A stretch of 6,356 nucleotides of DNA, from the NCBI GenBank assembly GCA_023254815.1, contig JALRKI010000035.1, positions 1 to 6,356 on the forward strand, given 5' to 3'. This document shows positions 1 through 5,874 of the stretch, piece after piece. The DNA is from Flavobacteriaceae bacterium. GTDB lineage: Bacteria; Bacteroidota; Bacteroidia; Flavobacteriales; Flavobacteriaceae. The position numbers were made by a program, and so were the translations under genes. Below the pieces are notes generated by a model. It worked only from the letters and a program-made list of their open reading frames with translations. It was not told the DNA's origin and ran no database searches. Each line of letters opens with the position of its first letter. The first letter of the stretch is position 1.

Positions 1-366
1 TTGATTTCTGTCAACAGGCCTTGGTCGTTGTTGCTCACCCTTTTTTTGAACAGGGCTTTCAGTGTCTTGGTCCAAAGATCCTTCTTCGGTTGTTGCTGGA
101 ACTTTAGCTGCTCTAGGATTAGGAGAATATTTTTCCCTAAAAGGTCGAGTATTAGGAGCTGATTTTTCTGTTGGAGCAGCTTCTGAACTGGTATTTGATC
201 CACTCTTTTCGGCTTCATTATTAGTAGGATTGGCAGCTTGGTGATCTAGTATTCTGTATACTAAATCCAGTTTTTTAAGGGTTTTGAATTTTGATATTTT
301 TAATTCCTTGGCAATATCTTGGAGATCTTGAAGTTTTTTCTCCTTTAAGTCTGTAATTTCAAACAT
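1..366 (-). CDS. rho: Transcription termination factor Rho, N-terminal part (cut by window edge)
   Basis: These are the first 122 codons of a protein that continues past the left edge. Residues about 1-47 (starting MFEITDLKEKKLQDLQDIAK, later LKKLDLVYRILDHQA) match the Rho N-terminal helical (SAP-like) domain of Bacteroidota Rho proteins. From about residue 48 the chain becomes polar and charged, rich in N, T, S, E, P, K and R with few hydrophobics. That fits the start of the long disordered insertion that Bacteroidota Rho carries before its RNA-binding cold-shock domain. The cold-shock and ATPase/helicase domains lie outside the window, so the Rho call rests on this one domain plus the linker. 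Rho is the hexameric RNA helicase that ends transcription of untranslated RNA. The ATG at 364-366 is chosen because the domain begins immediately after it and the upstream sequence is AT-rich leader. It lies downstream of the phosphoesterase gene on the same strand, 161 nt away, so either a read-through operon or its own promoter is possible. Confidence 0.88.
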   Translation of the reverse strand, partial: MFEITDLKEKKLQDLQDIAKELKISKFKTLKKLDLVYRILDHQAANPTNNEAEKSGSNTSSEAAPTEKSAPNTRPFREKYSPNPRAAKVPATTEEGSLDQDTESPVQKKGEQQRPRPVDRNQ

Positions 367-429
367 GTTTAATGATTGGTTAAAAATAATAAATGGATAG
401 AAATTGTATGTGCAAGAAGTTTAGTGGCA

Positions 430-459
430 GCTTGATCGATTGAAGTGTTAATCGATAGC
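430..459. repeat. Inverted repeat in the rho leader
   Basis: A perfect 7-bp inverted repeat, ATCGATT (435-441) and AATCGAT (450-456), has an 8-nt loop. It extends by three more pairs, GCT (430-432) with AGC (457-459), if a 2-nt bulge at 433-434 is allowed. It lies 64 nt or more upstream of the rho ATG and beside a possible promoter -7 element. It could be an operator or an RNA hairpin in the rho leader. The sequence shows the symmetry; the role is inference. Confidence 0.45.
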
Positions 460-460
460 A

Positions 461-468
461 CAATATTA
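461..468 (-). promoter_or_regulatory. Possible rho promoter -7 element
   Basis: Read on the minus strand this is TAATATTG, seven of eight matches to the pattern TAnnTTTG (one mismatch at position 5), which is the -7 element of the primary sigma factor in Bacteroidota. A TTG lies 21 nt further upstream on that strand, within the plausible range for the -33 element. The start point would fall in or next to the inverted repeat at 430-459, leaving a leader of roughly 90 nt before the rho ATG. The match is inexact and in AT-rich DNA, so chance is a real alternative. Confidence 0.3.
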
Positions 469-527
469 CAATATTTTTTCGATTCTAAGCAATTTTGAAC
501 ACAAAAAAAACTAAGATTACGTTTGAA

Positions 528-1028
528 TTAAATTTCTTGCCTTTCGAATTCTACAATTTCTAAGGAAGAAATTTTGCCTTGATGAATCTCAAATCGCAGC
601 ATTGTGCACATTTTGTGAAAGCCATGTTTTCCTGCTGCTCCAGGGTTCATGTGTAACAAATTATATTTTTTATCTGAAATAACTTTGAGAATATGCGAAT
701 GTCCGCAAATGAACAGATCAGGTCGTTGCAACTCCAAGACTTCTTTGATTCGAAAGGGATATCTTCCCGGATATCCTCCTATGTGGGTCATCCAAACTTT
801 TACTTCTTCACAGTTAAAAAAGAGATGCTCCGGAAATTGCTTCCGTATCTCAGGGCCATCAATATTGCCATAGACGGCTCTAAGGGGTTTTAGTGTCATG
901 ATGGCGTCAGATACTGAAACATCTCCAATATCTCCTGCATGCCAAACTTCATCGGCCCACTGAACATGCTTTATAATGCGCTTGTCAATATAGCTGTGTG
1001 TGTCAGAAAGCAAAAGAATTTTTTTCAT
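528..1028 (-). CDS. YfcE/MJ0936-type metallophosphoesterase
   Basis: This 166-residue protein is a compact calcineurin-like phosphoesterase, whose relatives hydrolyse phosphodiesters with two bound metal ions, usually Mn. The metal ligands appear in the expected order: D9 and H11 (SDTH), D33 (HAGDIGD), N55 (YGNID), H82 (MTHIGG), then H110 and H112 (GHSH). The length agrees with the YfcE/MJ0936 family (about 160-185 residues), so the gene looks complete. No signal peptide or membrane segment is seen, so a cytoplasmic enzyme is likely. The natural substrate of these proteins is generally unknown and none is claimed here. The ATG start puts the first strand (KKILLLSDTH) directly at the N-terminus, as is usual. 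It is divergent from truA across 69 nt and upstream of rho on the same strand. From memory, phosphoesterase, truA and rho are neighbours in many Bacteroidota, which supports the calls. Confidence 0.9.
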   Translation of the reverse strand: MKKILLLSDTHSYIDKRIIKHVQWADEVWHAGDIGDVSVSDAIMTLKPLRAVYGNIDGPEIRKQFPEHLFFNCEEVKVWMTHIGGYPGRYPFRIKEVLELQRPDLFICGHSHILKVISDKKYNLLHMNPGAAGKHGFHKMCTMLRFEIHQGKISSLEIVEFERQEI

Positions 1029-1056
1029 CTGAATGGAGTGCTAGCCTATGGCAGAT

Positions 1057-1064
1057 CAAAACTA
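1057..1064 (-). promoter_or_regulatory. Likely promoter -7 element of the metallophosphoesterase gene
   Basis: On the minus strand this reads TAGTTTTG, an exact match to the Bacteroidota -7 pattern TAnnTTTG. It lies 28 nt upstream of the ATG, giving a short leader of about 20 nt. A TTG occurs 15 nt further upstream on that strand, closer than the usual 17-21 nt, so the -33 element is uncertain. Confidence 0.45.
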
Positions 1065-1066
1065 AC

Positions 1067-1074
1067 TATATTTG
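1067..1074 (+). promoter_or_regulatory. Likely promoter -7 element of truA and the ABC exporter
   Basis: The sequence TATATTTG is an exact match to TAnnTTTG. It lies 23 nt upstream of the proposed TTG start of truA, so the leader would be about 16-20 nt. No TTG is seen at the expected -33 distance (around 1041-1048), so this would be a promoter with a weak -33 element. Only 2 bp separate it from the opposing -7 element. Confidence 0.45.
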
Positions 1075-1097
1075 AAGTTCAAAAATATCATTTTAAC

Positions 1098-1853
1098 TTG
1101 AGGTTTTTTATTGAATTAGCATATAATGGCAAGTCCTTTCATGGCTGGCAAATTCAACCTAATGCAGAATCTGTTGAGGGAACGCTTGAAAGGGCGTTAA
1201 GTCTTCTGTTGAAAGAGCCGGTGGATGTTGTCGGCGCCGGAAGGACTGATACTGGTGTTCATGCTAGTTTTATGGTTGGGCATTTTGATAGCTTGAGTCA
1301 AGAAATCAATGAAGACCTCGTACATCGTTTGAATAGTTTTTTGCCAAATACGGTTGTTGTCTACCGCATTTATCAGGTGCAGAACGAAGCTCACGCTCGA
1401 TTTGATGCTAGTGTTAGAACTTATCACTATAAAATATCTCAACAGAAAAATCCTTTTTTAGTCGACTGGGCCTATGAATTTAAGCCTACATTAGATCTTG
1501 ATGTCATGAATCGAGCTGCTCAATTGCTGCTGTCTCATCGTAATTTCAAGTGTTTCTCCAGATCAAATACTGACGTCAAAACTTATAATTGCGTCATTTC
1601 TCAAGCACAATGGGTTGTGAGAGATGATTTGATACTTTTCATTGTCTCTGCAGATCGATTTTTGCGCAATATGGTTAGAGCTCTTGTTGGAACGCTGATA
1701 GAAGTAGGATTAGGAAAAATTGACATCCATGATTTTAAAAACATTTTAGATTCTGAAAATCGATCCGAAGCTGGGGCGTCAGTTCCCGCTCATGGATTGT
1801 ACCTTGTTGACATAAAGTACCCAAAAAATATTTACCTCGATGACAGACACTAA
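1098..1853 (+). CDS. truA: tRNA pseudouridine(38-40) synthase TruA
   Basis: TruA converts uridine to pseudouridine at positions 38-40 in the anticodon arm of tRNAs. With the TTG at 1098-1100 as start the protein has 251 residues, close to the family's usual 245-270. The catalytic motif GAGRTDTGVHA puts the nucleophile at D51. Other family signatures are the N-terminal RFFIELAYNG...FHGWQ, RFDASVRTYHY in the middle, and FLRNMVRALVGTLIEVG toward the end. The frame stays open further upstream to an ATG at 939, but that start would overlap the opposing phosphoesterase gene by 90 nt and add 53 residues unlike TruA. The TTG lets the protein begin MRFFIELAYNG, as homologues do, and follows a consensus -7 element. 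No other ATG occurs between 1029 and 1098 in this frame. The gene overlaps the exporter downstream by 14 nt, so the two are probably co-transcribed. The function is sure; the exact start is less so. Confidence 0.93.
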   Translation: MRFFIELAYNGKSFHGWQIQPNAESVEGTLERALSLLLKEPVDVVGAGRTDTGVHASFMVGHFDSLSQEINEDLVHRLNSFLPNTVVVYRIYQVQNEAHARFDASVRTYHYKISQQKNPFLVDWAYEFKPTLDLDVMNRAAQLLLSHRNFKCFSRSNTDVKTYNCVISQAQWVVRDDLILFIVSADRFLRNMVRALVGTLIEVGLGKIDIHDFKNILDSENRSEAGASVPAHGLYLVDIKYPKNIYLDDRH

Positions 1854-3606
1854 ACCCCAATCTTTTGACTTTTTCCTTTACCGAAGGCTAATGCAATTCA
1901 TTCGCCCCTATCGATGGGTATTTCTAGGCAGTTTTTTGGCCGTAATTGGTTTGTCGGTGTTTGGCGCAGCTAAACCCTATTTGACTCAAATTATAGTCGA
2001 TGAGTACATTGGAAAAAAAATATCTGAAGGATTTTTGAAATTGATTTGGGCCTTGGTAGCGTTGTTGGTTTTGGAGGTCTTTACCAATTTATTGTTCATC
2101 TATTGGGCCAACTGGTTGGGGCAAACAGTGGTCAGAGATATCAGGGTTAGACTGTATCGACACATGTTGAACTTCAAAATGGCTTATTTCGACAAATCTT
2201 CAGTTGGAGTTTTAATTACTCGTGCCGTGACCGATATGGAACGGATTGCCGATATTTTTAGTGAGGGCTTGTTCATGATTATTAGCGATGTTCTCAAAAT
2301 GCTGGTGGTGGCAGGAGTAATGTGTTACATGAATTGGAAGCTAAGCCTGATAGTTTTTTGCACATTCCCGATAATAGTCTATGCCACTAAGGTGTTTCAG
2401 AAGTATATGAAGCGTGCTTTCGATGATGTGAGAACGGAAGTCGCCAATTTGAACTCTTTTGTTCAAGAACGAGTCACAGGAATGAAAACGCTGCAGCTCT
2501 TTACAAGGGAGTCGATTGAGTATGACAATTTTAAAACCATTAACCAACGCCATAAAAAGGGATGGTTAAAGACGGTTTGGTATAACTCCATTTTCTTTCC
2601 AATCGCCGAAATAATTTCTTCAATTACCTTGGGGTTTGTGGTATGGTTTGGAGGACTGAACATGATAGATCAAAACACAGTGACTTTGGGAGAAATAACT
2701 GCTTTTGTGATGATGATACCTATGATGTTTAGACCTTTGAATCAAATCGCCAATAAATTCAATACCCTACAAATGGGTATGGTGGCCTCCTCTCGGGTAT
2801 TTAAAGTCCTTGATACAGATGCCCAAATTGACAAATCGGGCGAATTATTGGCGCCCCATTTCAAAGGTGATATTCAATTCAAAGGAATCCATTTTTCTTA
2901 TTTGCCAGATGAACCAGTGTTCAGCGGACTAAATTTAGATATTAAAGCAGGCGAAACCATTGCCATTGTTGGCGCTACAGGAGCTGGAAAATCAACAATC
3001 ATCAATTTGCTCAACCGTTTTTACGACATTCAGCAAGGCGAAATACTCATAGACGGAAATAATGTGAAATCATTTACTCTAGCCTCGTTGAGAGGTCAAA
3101 TTGCCATCGTACTTCAAGATGTCTTTTTGTTTGCCGATACTATCTATAATAACATTACTCTGAGGGATCCATCAATTTCTATTGATCAAGTAAGATCAGC
3201 AGCTAAAGAAATAGGAATTGACCAATTTATTGAAAGCCTTCCTGGAGGATATCATTTTAATGTAAAGGAACGAGGAGCTATGCTGTCTTCAGGGCAGAAA
3301 CAACTGCTGTCTTTTTTGAGAGCCTATGTGACCAATCCAAGTATTCTCATATTAGATGAAGCGACGTCCTCTGTGGATATGCATGCTGAACAATTGATTC
3401 AAACGGCAACTGATAAAATGACCAGAAATAGAACTTCAATTGTGATTGCTCACCGATTGGCAACAGTTCAAAAAGCTGATAGAATTATAGTGATGGACAA
3501 AGGTTCTATTGTGGAGCAAGGTTCACATGAAGAACTCCTAAAAAATGACCAGGGCTACTACAAACACTTGTATGAGGTTCAGTTTTTACAGCCTCAAACT
3601 GTCTAA
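1840..3606 (+). CDS. ABC exporter half-transporter (MsbA/LmrA type), fused membrane and ATPase domains
   Basis: This 588-residue protein has the type I (type IV fold) exporter layout: about six membrane segments within residues 25-310, then the ATPase domain from about 345. Motifs seen are A-loop Y354, Walker A GATGAGKST (378-386, K384), Q-loop Q426, signature LSSGQ (482-486), Walker B ILILDE with catalytic E507, D-loop SSVD (D513), and switch H538. All catalytic residues are present, so a homodimer could work alone. The signature has S in place of the first G of LSGGQ, a tolerated variant. The cargo cannot be told; family members move lipids, lipid-linked precursors, drugs or peptides across the inner membrane. 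Calling it msbA would go beyond the evidence. Its ATG lies inside the last 14 nt of truA, suggesting translational coupling. Its stop TAA interlocks with the stop of the opposing cdaA. The truA-exporter pair recurs in Bacteroidota, as I recall. Confidence 0.93.
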   Translation: MTDTKPQSFDFFLYRRLMQFIRPYRWVFLGSFLAVIGLSVFGAAKPYLTQIIVDEYIGKKISEGFLKLIWALVALLVLEVFTNLLFIYWANWLGQTVVRDIRVRLYRHMLNFKMAYFDKSSVGVLITRAVTDMERIADIFSEGLFMIISDVLKMLVVAGVMCYMNWKLSLIVFCTFPIIVYATKVFQKYMKRAFDDVRTEVANLNSFVQERVTGMKTLQLFTRESIEYDNFKTINQRHKKGWLKTVWYNSIFFPIAEIISSITLGFVVWFGGLNMIDQNTVTLGEITAFVMMIPMMFRPLNQIANKFNTLQMGMVASSRVFKVLDTDAQIDKSGELLAPHFKGDIQFKGIHFSYLPDEPVFSGLNLDIKAGETIAIVGATGAGKSTIINLLNRFYDIQQGEILIDGNNVKSFTLASLRGQIAIVLQDVFLFADTIYNNITLRDPSISIDQVRSAAKEIGIDQFIESLPGGYHFNVKERGAMLSSGQKQLLSFLRAYVTNPSILILDEATSSVDMHAEQLIQTATDKMTRNRTSIVIAHRLATVQKADRIIVMDKGSIVEQGSHEELLKNDQGYYKHLYEVQFLQPQTV

Positions 3607-4385
3607 TTCAAATCCTTTTCTAAGTGTTTAATCAATTCCTCTTTATTTGAAATTGGAATCAAAATTCCGTCTCGTGCATAGGACATTTCGCCTCTTTCTT
3701 CAGAGACAACGAGCGCAATTGCGTCTGTTTTTTCACATATCCCAAGTGCTGCCCGGTGACGCAGACCAAATCTTTGATGAATATTGGCCTGATCTGCAAC
3801 GGGAAGAGCTATTCTAGTAGCCTTGATGTTGTTTTTTTCTACAATTATAGCCCCATCATGGAGTGGGCTATTTTTAAAAAAGATACTTTGGATGATCGAT
3901 GAATTCAACTTGATTGAGGTTCGATGAGAAGGATTGATTAAAAAATCCAAATTATTATTTCTCTCCAAAACAATAAGCGCACCAGTATTTGTTTTGGACA
4001 TGTGTTCACAGGCTTCTACCAGTGCTTTGAGGTCTGTTTCGTTTTGGTTACCAGTTTTGAGTAATCGGAGTTGTTTAAAAAAGCGTCGCCTTCTCCCAAA
4101 GTTCGAAGAGCCGAGCATGAGCAGAAATTTTCTTATTTCTTGTTGGAACACCACAATCAAAGCGAACATTCCGACGTTCATAAACCCTCCTAATATGCCG
4201 CTCAACATGGGCATTTGAAGTGCTTGTGTTAATTTGAAAATCAAATAAACGATAACAATTCCAGCAAAAATGTTTATTGCTACTGTTCCTTTGACCAGTT
4301 TATAGAGATAGAATAGCAATATAGAAACGAGAAGTACATCCACTATTTCTATGACATTAAATTTGAGTGTATCCCAAAAAAACAT
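3603..4385 (-). CDS. cdaA: Diadenylate cyclase CdaA (c-di-AMP synthase)
   Basis: The 260-residue protein makes the second messenger c-di-AMP from two ATP. Three membrane segments lie at about residues 11-30, 35-53 and 62-85, followed by FQQEIRKFLLMLG, the linker typical of CdaA. The cyclase (DAC) domain then fills about 110-250. Its two hallmark motifs are intact: DGA (177-179, in SPLHDGAIIVE) and RHR (209-211, in GLRHRAALGI). GALIVLER (135-142) and VSEERG (227-232) also fit the family. Size and layout match CdaA (about 260-280 residues) rather than DisA or CdaS. The ATG start places the first membrane helix about ten residues in, as is normal. The gene is 37 nt downstream of folP on the same strand, with no terminator between, so it is probably in a folP-cdaA operon. 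The usual Firmicutes partners cdaR and glmM are not in this window. Its end overlaps the end of the ABC exporter gene by 4 bp, tail to tail. Confidence 0.95.
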   Translation of the reverse strand: MFFWDTLKFNVIEIVDVLLVSILLFYLYKLVKGTVAINIFAGIVIVYLIFKLTQALQMPMLSGILGGFMNVGMFALIVVFQQEIRKFLLMLGSSNFGRRRRFFKQLRLLKTGNQNETDLKALVEACEHMSKTNTGALIVLERNNNLDFLINPSHRTSIKLNSSIIQSIFFKNSPLHDGAIIVEKNNIKATRIALPVADQANIHQRFGLRHRAALGICEKTDAIALVVSEERGEMSYARDGILIPISNKEELIKHLEKDLN

Positions 4386-4422
4386 AAATCACTTTTCGTA
4401 AATGTAGAATAATTTTTAAAAT

Positions 4423-5244
4423 TTAACTCATTTGCCCGAATAGGCTAATGCTCTGAACAGCCTCCTTGACATCGTGTACCCGCAAAATTTTCGCTCCTTT
4501 CGACAAGGCAATTGTATTCACGCTGATGGTTCCTGCTAATGCTTCTTCAGGAGTTATTCCCAGGGTTTTGTATATCATTGATTTCCTTGACATTCCCACC
4601 AATATTGGTTTTTCGAGGTGCTGAAATAATTCGAGTTTTCGAAGTAGTTCAAAATTTTGTTCAATATGCTTTGAAAAACCAAAGCCTGGATCAATGATTA
4701 CATCCATTATTCCAGCAGCATGAGCCAAACTCATGCGCTCAGAAAAGTAATAAAGTAAATCCCTGGTTACGTCTTCATAATGGCAGTTTTCCATCATGGA
4801 TTGGGGTGTTCCCCTCATGTGCATCAAGACGTAGGGTACTTTCAATTGGGCAACTTTGGAGAACATGACTTCATCCATTTGTCCTCCAGAAACGTCATTG
4901 ACCATATGTGCTCCTGCTTCTACGGCAGCTTCGGCGACTTGAGATCTAAAGGTGTCAATAGAAAGGAGCGCCTCAGGAAAATTTTTAGAAACCAAGGCAA
5001 TTATGGGAATCACTCGTTTCAATTCTTCTTCCAGGATAACATCGGTCGCATCGGGTCTTGTACTATATCCGCCAATATCTATAAATGTGGCTCCTTGCTT
5101 GAGCATACTTTCTGTTTTCACCAAAACGTCTGTGCTCGATTTGAGATTACCGCCATCGAAGAAGGAATCTGGGGTCATATTCAATATTCCCATGACCTTA
5201 GGGCTCGAAATATCAATCAATTGGCCTCTGCAGTTTAGTGTCAT
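4423..5244 (-). CDS. folP: Dihydropteroate synthase
   Basis: FolP joins p-aminobenzoate to the pterin diphosphate to give dihydropteroate, the folate step blocked by sulfonamides. From the ATG at 5242-5244 it has 273 residues, the usual length. Family motifs in order are MGILNMTPDSFFDGG (18-32), DIGGYSTRP (56-64), SIDT (95-98), NDVSGG (116-121), DPGFGFSK (185-192), VGMSRKSMI (216-224) and RVHDV (255-259). The substrate loops are complete. F28 and P64, positions linked to sulfonamide resistance when altered in E. coli, are wild type, with no insertion beside them, so this is a chromosomal drug-sensitive type rather than a sul gene. A second in-frame start is a TTG at 5263-5265, with GAGG five nt before it, adding seven residues. 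I prefer the ATG because homologues begin close to it, but the choice is open. cdaA follows 37 nt downstream. The DUF1599 gene is divergent. Confidence 0.95.
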   Translation of the reverse strand: MTLNCRGQLIDISSPKVMGILNMTPDSFFDGGNLKSSTDVLVKTESMLKQGATFIDIGGYSTRPDATDVILEEELKRVIPIIALVSKNFPEALLSIDTFRSQVAEAAVEAGAHMVNDVSGGQMDEVMFSKVAQLKVPYVLMHMRGTPQSMMENCHYEDVTRDLLYYFSERMSLAHAAGIMDVIIDPGFGFSKHIEQNFELLRKLELFQHLEKPILVGMSRKSMIYKTLGITPEEALAGTISVNTIALSKGAKILRVHDVKEAVQSISLFGQMS

Positions 5245-5303
5245 TATTGTGTATAAATCCGTCAAAAATTCCTCAGAAACTCCTTGTGAGTGTCTATTTT
5301 GAA

Positions 5304-5315
5304 TGTAAATTTACA
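5304..5315. repeat. Perfect 12-bp palindrome between folP and the DUF1599 gene
   Basis: TGTAAATTTACA is identical to its own reverse complement. It lies 16 nt before the DUF1599 ATG and 59 nt before the folP ATG, in an 87-nt divergent gap. Near-matches to the -7 element flank it, TATTTTG (5295-5301, plus) and TAATTTG (5316-5322, minus), each one base shorter in the spacer than TAnnTTTG. This placement suits an operator shared by both directions, but AT-rich palindromes also arise by chance. Confidence 0.4.
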
Positions 5316-5331
5316 CAAATTAGCCTGACGC

Positions 5332-5874
5332 ATGAATCAAACCCTTCGCGAATACGACAATGTGACTAAGATATGTCAGGATTTGTTCGAACGAAAAATG
5401 AAAGATTATGGTTGTGCATGGCGCATTCTCAGATTGAGTTCTCTAACCGATCAAATTTTTATCAAAGCACAACGCATTAGAAGTCTTCAACAAAACAGTG
5501 TCCGAAAAATTGATGAAGATGAAGTCGGCGAATTTGTGGGTATTGTCAATTATTGTTTGATGGCACTCATTCAAATTGATTTGGGTGTTGCAGAGCAACC
5601 CGACTTGAGTCCAGAAAAAGCCATGGCTCTCTATAAGCTTAAAGTCTCAAAAACCAGACAATTGATGCAAGATAAGAACCATGATTACGGCGAAGCTTGG
5701 AGAGATATGAGGGTCAGTTCCCTCACCGATTTAATTCTTCAAAAATTACTCAGAGTAAAACAAATCGAAGACAACCAAGGCAAAACACTAGTGAGCGAGG
5801 GGATTGACGCCAATTATCAAGACATGATCAATTATGCCATTTTCGCTCTAATTCATTTAAATCAAAGAACATGA
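5332..5874 (+). CDS. DUF1599 protein with two tandem domain copies
   Basis: The 180-residue protein consists of two similar halves. Residues 21-52 and 114-145 align without gaps with 16 of 32 identities, sharing the pattern K-x2-DYGxAWRxxRxSSLTDxI-x2-K-x2-R. A second match, NY-x3-ALI, occurs at 73-80 and 167-174. This is the arrangement of the DUF1599 family (Pfam PF07659, which I recall being described as a nucleotide modification associated domain), where two copies are common in Bacteroidota. No signal peptide or membrane segment is seen; the protein looks soluble, mostly helical and cytoplasmic. The invariant charged residues (K, D, R, D, K, R) suggest a binding or catalytic site, but the reaction is not known to me and none is claimed. 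It is divergent from folP, and its TGA overlaps the start of the DoxX-like gene (ATGA), indicating a co-transcribed pair. The ATG is the first in frame after the gap. Confidence 0.82.
   Translation: MNQTLREYDNVTKICQDLFERKMKDYGCAWRILRLSSLTDQIFIKAQRIRSLQQNSVRKIDEDEVGEFVGIVNYCLMALIQIDLGVAEQPDLSPEKAMALYKLKVSKTRQLMQDKNHDYGEAWRDMRVSSLTDLILQKLLRVKQIEDNQGKTLVSEGIDANYQDMINYAIFALIHLNQRT

Noticed and set aside
62..244. Plus-strand open frame of 60 codons
   Set aside because: It lies antisense to the clear Rho N-terminal coding sequence and has no family features.
430..479. Inverted repeat followed by a T-run, as a plus-strand intrinsic terminator
   Set aside because: The T-run begins about 14 nt after the stem, the stem is AT-rich, and no plus-strand gene ends here.
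500..510. Eight-base A tract (T-run on the minus strand) after the phosphoesterase stop, as a terminator
   Set aside because: No GC-containing hairpin precedes it on the minus strand.
649..893. Two plus-strand open frames inside the phosphoesterase gene
   Set aside because: They are antisense to a gene with all metal-binding motifs intact and show no family features.
939..1097. Longer truA start at the ATG at 939
   Set aside because: It would overlap the opposing phosphoesterase by 90 nt, and the 53 extra residues do not resemble TruA.
4423..5244. folP as an acquired sulfonamide-resistance (sul) gene
   Set aside because: It has wild-type F28 and P64, no insertion near the sulfonamide site, and sits in a chromosomal folP-cdaA context.
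4780..5302. Plus-strand open frames of 152 and 116 codons across folP
   Set aside because: They are antisense to a complete dihydropteroate synthase; the length comes from the codon use of folP.
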